Source: Aliamphritea spongicola | Lineage (GTDB): Bacteria > Pseudomonadota > Gammaproteobacteria > Pseudomonadales > Balneatricaceae | Assembly: GCA_024347235.1 (NCBI GenBank) | Contig: AP025283.1 | Span: 4,712,001 to 4,776,000, forward strand | Direction of reading: 5' to 3' | Length of the DNA stretch: 64,000 bases | Part shown: positions 9,722-21,501 of the stretch, piece after piece | How the letters are laid out: the number at the start of each line of letters is the position of its first letter | Numbering within the stretch: the first letter of the stretch is position 1 | Made by a program: the position numbers and the translations under genes | The notes under the pieces: generated by a model | What the model was told of the DNA's origin: nothing | Database searches by the model: none | The model's input: only the letters and a program-made list of their open reading frames with translations

Positions 9722-10302
9722 TTATGCTGATCCTGTTGCGGGTCCTGTCCGTCTGACGCACGCTGACTCTCCTCAGCCTGTAATTCTTTGGCAATTTCCA
9801 TACTTTCTTCAGCTTCATCAGTGAAATGGAAGCCATTGATTTCGCCTTTAATAATCCTGAAGCCCAGCTGCAAGAGACGAACAATCAGCATGACAAAACC
9901 GATCACCAGAATGCTCATCACCGTCCACTTCGGAATCGGTAAATCTTCCAGCTCAATGCCGATCATTTTCATCTTGCTGAGGTAAACCCATGAACCGTAC
10001 AGCAACAGCCCTGCATAAGTCAGACACAGGCCCAGCGCGATAATTGTCAACGCCCGGTGAATCTTGTTTGGCAACAGTTTTACAAATACATCCACACCGA
10101 TATGAACACCGGCTTTAATGCCGTAAGACGCCCCATACAGAACGAACCAGGCAGCAATCAGCAGGGTAACTTCCTGCGCCCAGTGAATACCGGCATTGAA
10201 ACCAAAGCGCATCACCACTTCGGCAAATACCAACAGGGTCATGCTGACCAACAACAGAGACAGAAACGTTTCTTCCAGCTCTGTAACAACTTTACGAACC
10301 AT
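9722..10302 (-). CDS. dctQ: TRAP transporter, small permease
   Basis: About 194 residues with four transmembrane segments (LLLVSMTLLVFAEVVMRFG, VTLLIAAWFVLYGASYGI, LTIIALGLCLTYAGLLLY, WTVMSILVIGFVMLIVRLL), typical of DctQ, which pairs with DctM. ATG at 10302. The cytoplasmic tail is acidic (EEAEESQRASDGQDP). The frame as read continues into dctM; a one-base loss near 9745 would end it at the TAA at 9722-9724, 12 bases before the dctM start, which I prefer. Confidence 0.85.
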
Positions 10303-10487
10303 ATGGCCCCCTGCACGGGTGATTCCCGTTATTCTTATGATATTTCCGGCACTGCGAAGTCAGTAAGCGATTACTTACTTCACGAATTCACATGCCGGAA
10401 AAGCAAATACTTTGCAGATATCCGTCGGACCTGTCCGGTACATACCGGCTGACCCATCTGCAAAATATCCGCTATATGAAAGGTGCC

Positions 10488-10513
10488 CCGACCGGCCCTA
10501 TACACCGGCCGGA
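10488..10513 (-). promoter_or_regulatory. Stem-loop between dctP and dctQ
   Basis: ACCGGCC and GGCCGG(A) repeat in inverted order around CTATAC in the 237-base dctP-dctQ gap, with no T-run after it. TRAP and ABC binding-protein genes are often followed by such hairpins, which protect the binding-protein mRNA and give it higher yield than the permease (inference here). Confidence 0.4.
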
Positions 10514-10539
10514 GCGATACAACTCAGCGGATCAACGTC

Positions 10540-11522
10540 TTAGTTGTTAGACTGTGCAGCCGCATCAATCAGGTCAGCACCGATCTCGTCAGCAAACTGG
10601 TTCCATACTGGCTTCATTGCGCTTACCCACTGAGCACGCTCAGCATCGGAAATTTCCAGTACTTCAGAACGCTTGGAATCAATGATCGCCTGCTTGTCGC
10701 TCTGTGCTTTTTCAGCCGCTACCTGGTTACCGAAAGCAATGGCTTCATCCAGGGCTTTCTTCACTTCAACACGGATATCGTCATCCAGGCTGTTCCAGAA
10801 CTCAGCGGAGCTCACAACCATGTAGTCCAGAACACCGTGGTTAGATTCGGTGATGTATGGCTGAACTTCGAAGAACTTCTTGGAGTAGATGTTAGACCAG
10901 GTGTTTTCCTGACCATCGATCGCTTTGGTTTGCAGCAGGGTAAATACTTCAGAGAAAGGCTTCTTCAGAGGCACCGCTTCAACCGCTTCAAACTGTGCCT
11001 GCAGCACGTCAGAGGTCATGATGCGGAATTTCTTACCGGATGCATCTCCAGGTACACGCAGCGGCTCGCTGGCAGACAGCTGCTTCAGACCGTTATGCAG
11101 GTAACCCAGACCTACCAGGCCTTTGGACTCAACAGAAGACAGAATCTTCTGACCGGCTTCACTCTGTTGGAAACGCTCTACAGCCGCCATATCCTTGAAC
11201 AGGAACGGCAGGTCAAATAACTGCAGCTGCTTGGTGTATTTCTGGAACTTGGACAGAGACGGTGCCGCCATCTGAACATCACCCAGCAACATTGCTTCCA
11301 GTACTTTGTTATCGCCGAATAACTGCGAGCTTGGGAATACTTTTACTTCCACCTTACCCGGCAGACGCTCAGCAACCAGCTCAGCAAACTTGTTAGCCAT
11401 CTGACCTTTAGGGTGTTTTCTGCCACCACGTGGGAAAATTTAATTTCAATTGGCGCGGCCGTTGCGGCAGTCGCACCAAACATTAAAGCCATTGAAGTAA
11501 CAGCTGCAGTCAATAAACGCAT
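10540..11522 (-). CDS. dctP: TRAP C4-dicarboxylate-binding protein
   Basis: About 327 residues. ATG at 11522, signal peptide MRLLTAAVTSMALMFGATAATA then APIEIKFSHVV. Family motifs include VFPSSQLFGDNKVLEAMLLG, FDLPFLF, LGYLHNGLKQL, the arginine-containing FRIMTSD that binds the substrate carboxylate, and DGQENTWSNIYSKKF. DctP delivers C4-dicarboxylate to the DctQM permease from the periplasm. First gene of the operon and under a sigma54-type promoter. The dctBD genes that usually control it are a few kb away. One frameshift near 11403 (homopolymer C in NTPKGQM). Confidence 0.92.
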
Positions 11523-11610
11523 AACGCTCTCCTGTTGTAATTATTCGCGTTGTCATTGAGCTCACCGGCCCAAGGATCATGATTCTCGTGATTGAGATGC
11601 GTATATCCTT

Positions 11611-11626
11611 TGCAGAGGTCGTGCCA
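11611..11626 (-). promoter_or_regulatory. Sigma54 promoter of dctPQM
   Basis: On the minus strand TGGCACGACCTCTGCA matches the -24 box TGGCAC perfectly and the -12 box TTGCA at four of five bases, with the required 10-base GG-to-GC spacing. It is 89 bases upstream of the dctP start. DctD-type activators work at exactly this kind of promoter. Confidence 0.85.
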
Positions 11627-11640
11627 GATAATAAAAAACA

Positions 11641-11970
11641 CTTAAAATTAAAAATAAAATATATAATATTCAATCAGTTAAAAGATCATTAGAAAAATTC
11701 ACCCAAACAATAACTGATTAATTTTTGGGTGGTTTCCCACCCATTTACAGCCTTCTACACCGGGGATATTCACCCATTACGAGTGAGAAACCACACCGGA
11801 CAAGCACAGATAATTTATGCAAATCTGCCAATAACTTGCGCTGGATCAAGTGATTTTTGTCTCTTATCAGCGACTACCCAATTTAGTTACTCCCTGTATA
11901 GAAACCCTTTAAAAGGGATGGTTATATGAACATTAACTGAACAGTTACCTTCTTCTCAGGCCTGAAAATC
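11641..11970. promoter_or_regulatory. Low-GC control region between dctP and the chemoreceptor gene
   Basis: No gene fits here. The stretch is AT-rich near 11640-11730 and contains the inverted repeat GGGTGG-TTTC-CCACCC (11727-11742), about 100 bases upstream of the dctP sigma54 promoter. This is a candidate DctD enhancer site. It must also hold the promoter of the plus-strand chemoreceptor gene, which I could not locate. Confidence 0.4.
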
Positions 11971-13565
11971 ATGACGATCCAAAGCAAAGTAAACCTCAGC
12001 CTCGCGGCTGTTTTTCTGCTGGTATTGCTCACTTCAATTACAACGGTTTATCAAAGTGAAACATCACTGGCGCTGACGGTTGCCGAACACAATACCCAAA
12101 CCACCGCCGACAACTATTTCGACAGCATCAATATCATGATGCTCAGCGGCGCAATGGCTAACCGTAAGGCCCTGCAGGACAAAATCCTCAGCAACCCGGA
12201 ATTAACCGAAGCCCGTATCATCCGGGCTGAACCGGTCAGTAAAGTCTTCGGCCCGGGCCTGCCCGATGCCGTGGTCATTGACGAACTGGACCGTCGCGCC
12301 ATGGCCGGTGAAGAAATCAGTGAAGAAATGAATGATGAGCAGGGCCACCGCCTGACCGTGGTTAAGCCGATCCTTGCCAGTTCTTCCTACAAGGGTACCA
12401 ACTGCCTGACCTGCCACCAGGTGGAAGAAGGCACCATTCTTGGCGCCGTGCGGGTGACTTACTCTTTGAAAGCCTCGACGCCTCCATCATGAGCAATGTT
12501 ACCCGGGTGGCACTGCTGGAACTGGGCATGTTCATTGTTGCTCTGTTTGTGATCGGTACATTACTGCACCGGATCGTGGTGAAACCCCTGCGCCGGATGA
12601 GCAAAACCATCCATGAGATCGAGCAGAACTCAGACCTGACTCAACAGCTGGATATCCAGAATAACGATGAGATCGGCCAGACCGCAGCCTCGTTCAACAG
12701 CATGCTGCAGACATTTCGTGGCAACATCCAGCACGTAGTGACCTCCATTGATTTGCTCAGCAACAGCAGCCAGCGCATTTCAGACATTACCGTACAGGCC
12801 AGCAGCTCATCCCAGAACCAGATGCAGCTCGCCAGTGAAGTATCAGACGCCATGGCCACCATGAGTGAAGCCACCCAGAGTGTCTCCAGCAGCGCTGATG
12901 CCACCGTATCCGCCTCCGGCCAGGCACTGGCTGAAAGTAACAAAGGGGCACAGGTTTCCGCCCAGACCCAGCAGATTATCGAACAGCTGCAGGGCAAGAT
13001 TCTGCAGGCCGCTGAAGTGATTCAGAAGCTGGAACAGGAAAGTCACGAAGTAGATACAACCCTCAGTGTGATTCAGGGCATCGCCGAGCAGACTAACTTA
13101 CTGGCCCTGAACGCCGCCATTGAAGCCGCCCGTGCAGGCGAACAGGGACGGGGCTTTGCGGTGGTTGCCGATGAGGTCCGCTCTCTGTCGCAGCGCACCC
13201 AGACAGCGACCATTGAGATCAACACCATGATCGACTCGTTCAAGAACAATGCGCAGCATGCGGTGAATGTGATGCAGGAAGCCAGTAACAGTACCGAACA
13301 GAGCGTTGAACAGGTTCAGAGCACGGTTACCTCACTGACCAATATCACCACTGAAATGGAGGCCATTGCCAACACCAACAACGCCATCAGCGACGCCGTG
13401 CACCAGCACAGCGATGCTACCGTGCGGGTTGAAGAAAGCATTGCCACCATTAACCGCGGCACTGAAAGCGCCATCAGCCGGGTAGAACAGCTCAGCGAAG
13501 TATCCCAGCAGATCACCAATCTGGCTGAAGAGCTGGAACAACGGGCACAGCAATTCAAAGTGTAA
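11971..13565 (+). CDS. Methyl-accepting chemotaxis protein with periplasmic c-type haem domain
   Basis: About 532 residues. TM1 ([19 protein letters not shown]), then a periplasmic domain of about 150 residues with [15 protein letters not shown] and a haem-attachment motif CLTCHQ (Cys-X-X-Cys-His), the pattern of Tll0287-like/DUF3365 sensor domains. TM2 ([17 protein letters not shown]), HAMP ([15 protein letters not shown]), and a cytoplasmic signalling coiled coil with the hairpin tip [34 protein letters not shown] (tip residues 381-414 approximately). It probably senses redox state or a gas and signals to CheA/CheW. One frameshift near 12478 before TM2. Between dctP and dctD, so dicarboxylate taxis is also possible. 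Confidence 0.88.
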
Positions 13566-13582
13566 GCCTGAATCACAGGCAC

Positions 13583-13611
13583 AAAAAGGCTGCCAACCGG
13601 CAGCCTTTTTA
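13583..13611. terminator. Bidirectional terminator between chemoreceptor and dctD
   Basis: AAAAAGGCTGCC, loop AACC, GGCAGCCTTTTT. It serves both converging genes. Confidence 0.9.
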
Positions 13612-13620
13612 TACGCACAC

Positions 13621-14966
13621 TCAGTGCTTGAATTCGCTTTTATCCAGCCCGTACTTTTTCATTTTGTCATACAGGGTTTTACGGGGCAGCCCCAGTTCTG
13701 TCTGGGTATCCTTGATCGAGCCCTGACAGCGGCCCAGCGCTTTCTGCAGAATCAGCCTCTCAAACTGTTCCACCTGCTCCGGCAATGTCAGCCCGGTTTT
13801 GGCAGCACCGTCCTGCTCGTCGAAATCAAAGGTATAGGCCTCACCCAGCAGTACATAACCTTCTGCAACATTGCGCAGCTCCCGGACATTCCCCGGCCAG
13901 TTATGGGCCATCAGTAACGCCAGCTTGTCACTGCTCAACTGTGGTACCTCCCGGTGATACTGGGCCGAAGCGATCAGCGCGAAATGCTGAAACAACATGG
14001 GGATATCTTCCCTGCGTTCCCGTAACGGCGGAATCGGCAGCTGCAGAACATTCAGACGGTAATACAGATCCTGCCGGTACTCCCCTTCTTCACTAAGCTG
14101 TTTCAGATCCACCTTGGTGGCGGCAATCACCCGCAAATCCAGCGGAATCTGCTGGTTTGAACCCAGCCGTTCAATGCTGCGCTCCTCCAGCACCCGCAAC
14201 AGTTTCACCTGCAGTGCCAGGGGCATACTTTCAATTTCATCCAGAAACAGGGTACCGCCGTTAGCATGCTCAAACTTGCCGATCCGGCGCTGTTTGGCAT
14301 CGGTAAAGGCACCCTTTCGTGACCGAACAACTCACTTTCAATGAGGTTTTCAGGCACCGCACCGCAGTTAATGGCAACGAAGTTTTTATCCCGGCGGTTA
14401 CTGTGCTCGTGGATATAGCGGGCCACCAGATCCTTACCGGAACCGGTTTCGGCGTGTAACAGAATATCCGCCGGTGTATCCGCCACATGCTGAATCATGT
14501 TCCGTAACTGCTGAATGCTCGGCGACTCACCGATAATCCGTGGCCCTATCCCTCCCTGAGCCTGCAATGCTTTACGCAGGTTACGGTTTTCCAGGGTGAG
14601 ATTGCGCTTCTCCTGTGCCCGGCGGATCACATCCACCAGCAACTCAGAAGAGAAGGGTTTTTCAATGAAGTCATAAGCGCCGTCGCGCATGGCCTGAACG
14701 GCCATCGAGATATCACCGTGGCCGGTGATCAGAATCACTGGCAGGTCGGCATCCAGCCGGCGAACCCGCTCCAGCAGGCCCAGCCCGCCCATGCCCGGCA
14801 TGCTGATGTCAGTGACCACAATGCCCGGCCACTCGCTGTTCAGATGGGTTAATGCCTCTTCAGCGGCTTCACAGGCAGTTACGTCATAACCGGCCAGCTC
14901 AAGGGTTTGCCCCACCGCCACCCGGATATGCTTCTCGTCATCTACGAGCATGATTGAATTTGGCAT
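13621..14966 (-). CDS. dctD: C4-dicarboxylate response regulator DctD
   Basis: About 448 residues. Receiver domain with acidic pocket (MLVDDEKH), phospho-acceptor Asp in VTDISMPGMGG and Lys in EKPFSSE. AAA+ domain with Walker A AETGSGKD, sigma54-contact loop read as GAFTDA after repairing a frameshift near 14320, Walker [13 protein letters not shown], and HNWPGNVREL. Fis-type helix-turn-helix at the end (KDTQTELGLPRKTLYDKMKKYGL). The EIESMPLALQVKLLRVLEE region is typical of DctD. It activates sigma54 transcription of dicarboxylate transport genes when phosphorylated by DctB. 47 bases downstream of dctB, so one operon. Confidence 0.92.
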
Positions 14967-15013
14967 CTGCTATTCCCGTCCGCGCCTGAGCCCCGATATC
15001 TGCCCGGATAGTA

Positions 15014-17245
15014 TCACGCCTGAACGGAGGAAGGCACAGCCGGCAGCAGCACCGTAAACACAGCGCCGCCTTCCGGATGGTTAGTCACCGTCAGCTGGCC
15101 GCCCATGCTGAGAATAATCCGGTGGGAAATCGACAGCCCCAGACCCAGCCCCTGCTTATCAAGCTTGGTGGTATAAAAGGTTCGAAGACCTTTTCCAGAT
15201 CCGACTCAGGTACCCCTGGGCCAAAGTCCCTTACCGCAATGCTCATCATACTGTCCTGCCGGCCCGCGGAGATTTCAATCCGGGAGCAGTCTGCCCTTCC
15301 ATCGCCTGCATCGCATTACTGATCAGATTAACCAGCACCTGCTCCAGCCGGAGCATATCCCCAGCATATAAATATCCGCCGCATCCTGCGGCCAGATAAT
15401 ATCCACTTTGGCTTTGGCCAGCTGCCCGTACATGATCGCCATCGCCCCGTCTTCAGCGGCCTGCAGGCTGATTGGCGACAACTGCCCGGTGGTTTTACGG
15501 GAGAACTCCTTTAAAGGGCCGATAATCTTGGCCATGCGTTCGGTCAGTAAACCGATCTCACTGAGGTTATCCTTTGCCGGTTCAGGCTTATCCATTTCCA
15601 GAAAGGAACGGGCGTTATCGGCATAGCTGCGAATCGCCGTCAGCGGTTGGTTCAGCTCATGATTAATCCCCGCCGACATCTGCCCCAGCACCGCCAGTTT
15701 GGCCGCCTGTATCAGCTCGTTCTGGGTATTCTTATGCTGTTCCATTTCGGTCAGTAACCGGGCATTGGCTCTGGACAGATCTTCCGTCCGTTCATCCACC
15801 CGGTGCTCCAGCATATCCCGGGCTTTACGCAGCTTCTGTTCATACTGCTTACGCTCGGTCATATCGTGCACGGTGACGATAAAATAGCGGTCCCCTTCAC
15901 GGGTCATCCGACCGATCACCAGCTCCACCGGAATCTGTGATTCATCCGCCCGACACCCCAGTGCTTCAATCATCAGCTCGGTATCATCATCGGTACTGGT
16001 GGTGATGTGCTGCCAGCAAACCGCCCGGTCCTGCTGCGCCAGCAAGTGGCTGAAATACTTGCCCTGTACCTCTTCCGCCGGATAGCCAAACAGCTTTTCC
16101 GCCGTCGGATTAAAGGATTCAATGCGCCCCAGATGATCCAGTGTAATTAAACCCGCATGGGTATTATCAATGATCGCCCGTACCCGGGCTTCGCTGCTCT
16201 CCAGTGCCTGCTGTTCCTGACGCTTGAACTCCTCCCGCTGATCCGCCACCCGCCGGCGGGTAAACAGGAACAACAACAGGAACACCAGCGCCCCGTAACT
16301 GAAGCTGGCCAGCAATACATTGGTAAATACCTGCCGCTCCACCGCTTTGATATTAGCCAGAATAGAGACATTAAAACCGGCATCTTCAACCTGCCGGGTC
16401 TGCTGCAGATACTGGCGGGTCTTCACACCGTCCAGCGACTCACTGGACGCCCAGTCACCGTCCACCAGGGTCACAACCTCGGTGCCATCCCCGGTCTTTC
16501 CGCCGGATAACATTCAGCGCTTCCAGTGCTTCTTCACCGTAACGCAGGCTGCTGAGAATTCGCTGTAAATCCGCCTGTGACAACGGCGCCAGGGTACGGA
16601 ATTTCCACTCCGGCCGGGTGCTGAGGAAAATCACGCCATCCTCATCGGTCACCAGAATATCCGTCAGCGGATCATTCCAGTCATTCTCAATATCGTTGAT
16701 GTCGATCTTAACGACGATCACCCCCAGGGTTTTACCCCGGTAATGCACCGGATAAGAAAAGAAATAGCCCCGTTTCTTGGAGGTGGTGCCTAACGCAAAA
16801 TAGCGGCCTGCCTTGCCGCTGAGGCCGTCTTTAAAGTAAGGCCGGAAGGCAAAATTACGCCCCACGAAGGTTTTTCTTTATCCCAGTTACTGGCAGCCAC
16901 CGTCAGGCCTTCGGTATTCATCAGATAGGCATCCGATGCGCCGATGGTTTCGTTCACCTTTTCCAGATAAAGGCTGGCACGGGCTTCCGCATCGCTGCCG
17001 GGATGTAACAGGGGATTGAGTAATTCAGAGTGGGTACTGATCAGCTTGGGAATGTCTTTGTAGCGGTCCAGTTCCTGTTGCAGGCTCAGGGAATACCGGC
17101 CCAGATCCGCCGCTGTGCGGTGCTGTAAATCCGCCAGCGCCCGCTCGCGACTGATAGTAGCGGTCTGATACACCACCAGAATAAGCACTGCTATTAAACA
17201 CAAAGCCAGGAAAGGCCTGGATGTTAATCGTTCCTGAGTTGCCAC
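15014..17245 (-). CDS. dctB: C4-dicarboxylate sensor histidine kinase DctB
   Basis: About 745 residues. TM1 (FLALCLIAVLILVVYQ), a periplasmic double-Cache/PAS sensor typical of DctB (LNPLLHPGSDAEA, YLMNTEGLTVAASNWD, GRYFALGTTSKKRGYFFS), TM2 (LASFSYGALVFLLLFLF), then a cytoplasmic PAS domain (RAIIDNTHAGLITLDHLG) not present in all DctB proteins. A HisKA domain follows with phospho-His in SAGINHELNQPL, then a HATPase domain with N-box LVNLISNAMQ, ending TVLLPAVPSSVQA. It phosphorylates DctD when dicarboxylate is sensed. At least five frameshifts (near 16860, 16505, 15360, 15290, 15180). Confidence 0.9.
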
Positions 17246-17569
17246 TGTTCAGCCTTAGAAATCATCGTCATTCTTATTATTTTTTCAGGCTAAGGAAGTG
17301 TCGCGCACGTGTTCGCCGGTTCCAGAAGCAGCCTTGCCGGGATGACCGGCAGTATTTTCACTCTCACACCCTACCTGTGAAAGCTTGTCGTTGAAAAAGT
17401 GTCAGCATCCCGTTAGACATAAGTCGACTACAGCCGTGCGCGCATAACAACCTTTTAGCCACCAATCCGACTAAAGTCTAACAGGATTTTCCTGCATCCG
17501 GTGACTACTGCTCTTTCTGGCCGACAGGTATGATAAGCCTTTAACTGTTCTGAGTTACCCAGGTTTCCG
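17246..17569. other. Divergent dctB-tex intergenic region
   Basis: 324 bases with no supported gene. It must contain the promoters of dctBD (-) and tex (+). I see no convincing sigma54 site or terminator here. Confidence 0.5.
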
Positions 17570-19718
17570 ATGACTTCACTTGCCCAAGACCTTGCCACCG
17601 ATCTGAACATCCGAGCTCAACAGGCTGAAGCGGTTATCCGCCTGCTGGATGAAGGCGCCACGGTTCCGTTCATTGCCCGCTACCGTAAAGAAGCCACCCA
17701 GGGCCTGGATGACGCTCAGCTGCGCCAGTTGGCTAAACGGCTGGAACAGCGACGGGAACTCAACGCCCGCCGGGACACCATCCTGCAAAGTATCCGCCAG
17801 CAGGACAAACTCACCCCTGAACTGCAGGCCGCCCTGCAGGCCGCCGATACCAAAAGTCGGTTAGAAGATCTCTACCTGCCCTATAAACCCAAACGCCAGA
17901 ACAAAGCCGAACTGGCCCGGACCGCCGGTTTACAGCCGTTAGCTGACACCCTCAGCCGGCTGCAGGGCACCCCGGAAAAACTGGCCACCCGTTACCTGAA
18001 TCCGAATAAGGGCATCAACACCACAGAAGACGCACTGGAAGGGGCCCGGCAAATCCTCACCGAACAGATCGCCGAACACGCCGATCTGCAAAGCCAGCTG
18101 CGCCAGTGGCTGTGGAACCGCGGCGAACTGAGCAGTAAAGTCATCAAAGATAAACAGCAGGAAGGGGCTAAATTTGCTGATTACTTCGACTTCAGCCAAA
18201 ACATTAGCAAGCTACCCTCCCACCGGGCGCTGGCAATCCTGCGGGCCCAGCAGGCTGGCATTGTCCGCTATAAACTGCGCCCCACCGACGCCGATGCGGA
18301 CCGGCCCGCTGAGCTGATCAGCCGCTTTACCGGCTGGCGCTGTGACAACAGCCCGGCCGGGCGCTGGCTGGCCACCTGTATTCAGCAGGCCTGGCAGAAA
18401 AAGCTGCTGCCATCGCTGGAAAATCAGCTAATCAAACAGCTGAAGCAGGACGCGGATGCAGAAGCGATCAGCGTCTTCAGCCGTAATCTTAAAGATCTTT
18501 TGCTGGCCGCCCCCGCCGGCCTGAAAGCCAGCCTCGGGCTGGATCCGGGCCTGCGTACCGGGGTCAAAGTTGCGGTGCTGGATAACACCGGTAAAGTGCT
18601 GGATCACACCACGGTTTATCCCCATGCCCCACAGAAACAGTGGCAGGCCGCACAGGGCACCCTGGCCAAACTCTGTCAGAAATATAGTGTAAATCTGATT
18701 GCCATCGGCAACGGCACCGCCTCACGGGAAACCGAACAGCTGGTCAAAGACCTGCTGAAACACCATCCGGATATTCAGGCCGTGCCCGTGGTCGTCAGCG
18801 AAGCCGGCGCTTCGGTATATTCCGCCTCAGAACTGGCCAGTGAAGAGCTGCCAGAGCTGGATGTTTCCATCCGCGGAGCCGTATCCATTGCCCGCCGTCT
18901 GCAGGACCCGCTGGCCGAACTGGTGAAAATCGAACCGAAAGCCATCGGCGTGGGCCAGTATCAGCACGATGTGGATCAGAACGCCCTGAATCAGTCGCTG
19001 GAAGACACTGTGGAAGACTGTGTTAATCACGTCGGCGCAGACCTGAACACCGCCTCTGCCCAGCTACTCAGTCAGGTGGCCGGGCTGAACATGACCACCG
19101 CACAGAATATTGTCGCCTATCGGGATCAGCACGGGGTCTTCACCAGCCGGAAACAACTGCTAAAAGTCCCCGCCTGGGGCCAAAAGCCTTCGAACAGTGT
19201 GCCGGCTTCCTCAAGATCAGTAACGGAAAGAACCCACTGGACGGTTCAGCGGTGCATCCTGAGGCCTACGCTGTGGTCGAGCGCATCGCCAAAGCACAGG
19301 GTTGCAAAGTCAGCGAGCTGATCGGCCAGCAACAACGGCTGCAACAGCTGCGTTTAGAGGACTACTGCGACGCCCAGTTTGGCCTCTATACCCTGCGGGA
19401 TATCATCCGTGAACTGGAAAAACCCGGCCGGGACCCGCGCCCGGAATTCCGCACCGCCAGTTTTCAGGAGGGCGTAGAAACCCTGGCAGATCTGCACCCG
19501 GGCATGCAGCTTGAAGGTTGCGTGACCAACGTCACCAACTTCGGTGCCTTCGTGGATATCGGCGTACATCAGGACGGACTGGTACACATATCCCAACTGG
19601 CGGACCGCTTTGTGAAAGACCCACACAGCATTGTAAAACCGGCGATATCGTCAGTGTACGGGTGCTGGAAGTGGATCAGCCACGTAAACGGATCTCTCTG
19701 TCGATGAAAGCAGGCTAA
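17570..19718 (+). CDS. tex: Tex family RNA-binding transcription accessory protein
   Basis: About 716 residues after repair. The N-terminal helical part starts [21 protein letters not shown], with the Tex signature [21 protein letters not shown] YqgF/RNase-H-like core has [17 protein letters not shown] and [12 protein letters not shown]. The helix-hairpin-helix region contains [17 protein letters not shown] and [17 protein letters not shown]. An S1 RNA-binding domain closes the protein ([29 protein letters not shown]). Tex binds nucleic acid and influences transcription and stress survival. Two frameshifts: near 19190 (run GGGGCC, restoring [12 protein letters not shown]) and near 19640 (restoring [13 protein letters not shown]). 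Both hit invariant family motifs, a clear case of base loss in the sequence. Confidence 0.95.
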
Positions 19719-19871
19719 GCCGGCACAGAATGTCGGATTTTTAGCAGAACCGGCATGATTCGTCGTACAGAGTCAATTCTGAACGCAACAAACTTGTCCT
19801 CAAACAGTATTATGTTGCTTTATCAGTAGGCTATAATGGCCGTTCTTTTTACCTGCGAAGGAAGCTGTATT

Positions 19872-21434
19872 TTGTCTGCGGCACTGGAAAAAATCTGCAA
19901 CGCCTGACCGAAAGTGGTCTGGCATCAAGCCTGAAAGGCATGCTTCACGGCATCGAGAAAGAAGGCTTACGGGTCGACGCTGAAGGCATTATCAGCCAGA
20001 CAGGTCACCCGGCTACTTTAGGCTCTACCCTGACCCACGGCCACATTACCACCGACTACTCTGAAGCCCTGATGGAATTCATCACCCCGGTATTCAGCGA
20101 GTCCGGTGACGCCTTACAGTTCCTGCAGGACCTGCACCACTTCAGCTTCCAGAAGCTCAACAGTGAAGAACTGTGGGCATCCAGCATGCCGTGCCGTATC
20201 GACGGCGACGCCATGATCCCGATTGCCCGTTACGGCAGCTCCAACGTGGGCCAGATGAAATACACCTACCGTGTGGGTCTGGAACACCGCTATGGTAAAA
20301 TGATGCAGGCCATTGCCGGCATCCATTACAATTTCTCCCTGCCGGATGGCCTGTGGGAAAACCTGCAAAAACTGCAGGACAACAAAGACAGCCTGCAGAC
20401 TTTCCGGTCCGACAGCTACTTTGCCCTGATCCGCAACTTCCGCCGCTATTCATGGCTGCTGCTGTATCTGTTCGGTGCCTCACCGGCGCTGTCCGCCAGC
20501 TTCATGGCCGGCCGCGAACACGACCTGGAAAGCTGGGACGAAAACACCCTCTACCGCCCGTATGCAACGTCACTGCGTATGAGCGACCTGGGCTACTCCA
20601 ACAAAGCTCAGGCAGACCTGAACATCTGCTTTAACCATCTGGATACCTATACCAGCTCCCTGCAGAAAGCCATTCAGACCCCGTATGCCCCTTACGCAGA
20701 AATGGGCATTAAGGTTGATGGCCAGTACAAGCAGCTGAACAGCAATGTGCTGCAGATTGAAAATGAATATTACAGCGACATCCGTCCCAAGCGGGTTGCC
20801 CAGAGCGGTGAAAAGCCAATCCACGCCCTGCAGGAACGCGGTGTTGAATACATCGAAGTACGTAATACGGATATCAACCCTTTACTGCCACTGGGCATCG
20901 ACCAGAGCCAGTCTGACTTCCTCGATGCTTTCCTGGTGACCTGTCTGCTATCCAACCCGGCGGAAATTCCGGAGCAGGAATGCAAACGCATCGGTGAAAA
21001 CAACGATCTGGTGGTCAACCGTGGCCGTGAACCGGGTCTGACCCTGAACAACAACGGCACCCAGATGACCGTTGCCCAGTGGGGACAGGAAATCCTTGCA
21101 GATATCCACAAAACCGCAGCCCTGCTGGACGAAGTCTACGGTTCTCAGCGCTTCAGCACCGCCGTTAGCCAGCAACAGGAAAAACTGGATAATCCGGCAC
21201 TGACGCCATCAGCACAGGTGCTGGCAGGTATGAAAGCCAGCGGCCAGGGCTATGAAGCCTTCGCACTGGAAAAAGCCGCGAGCACCGGGCGACCATCAGC
21301 CAGAAAGCCATCAGCGCCGAACAGCAGGCGTATCTTGAAAAGCTCAGCAGTGAATCCCTGCAGGAGCAAAAGAGATCGAGCTGGCGGACAACATCGACTT
21401 CGACCAGTACCTGGCTGACTACATGGCCAAGTAA
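19872..21434 (+). CDS. gshA: Glutamate-cysteine ligase
   Basis: About 521 residues, first step of glutathione synthesis (ATP-dependent coupling of Glu gamma-carboxyl to Cys). It belongs to the proteobacterial GshA type: GIEKEGLRVDAEG, TTDYSEALMEFITP, GSSNVGQMKYTYRVGLEHRYG, IAGIHYNFSLP, LRMSDLGYSN, ERGVEYIEVRNTDINP. The start is probably TTG at 19872 behind GAAGGA, because the only frame that continues needs one more base in the A-run near 19893. Further frameshifts lie near 21285 and 21372, after which the frame ends FDQYLADYMAK. Followed by a terminator. Confidence 0.94.
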
Positions 21435-21448
21435 ATACACACTGAACA

Positions 21449-21474
21449 AAAACCGCTGCCAACAGCGGTTTTTA
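21449..21474 (+). terminator. Terminator after gshA
   Basis: AAAAACCGCTG, loop CCAA, CAGCGGTTTTTA, 15 bases after the gshA stop. Confidence 0.92.
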
Positions 21475-21501
21475 TACCTGAAGAAACCGGCAGGAAGCAC
21501 C

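Noticed and set aside
10483-11220. A 245-codon plus-strand frame opposite dctP
   Set aside because: Antisense shadow; the minus-strand DctP is unmistakable.
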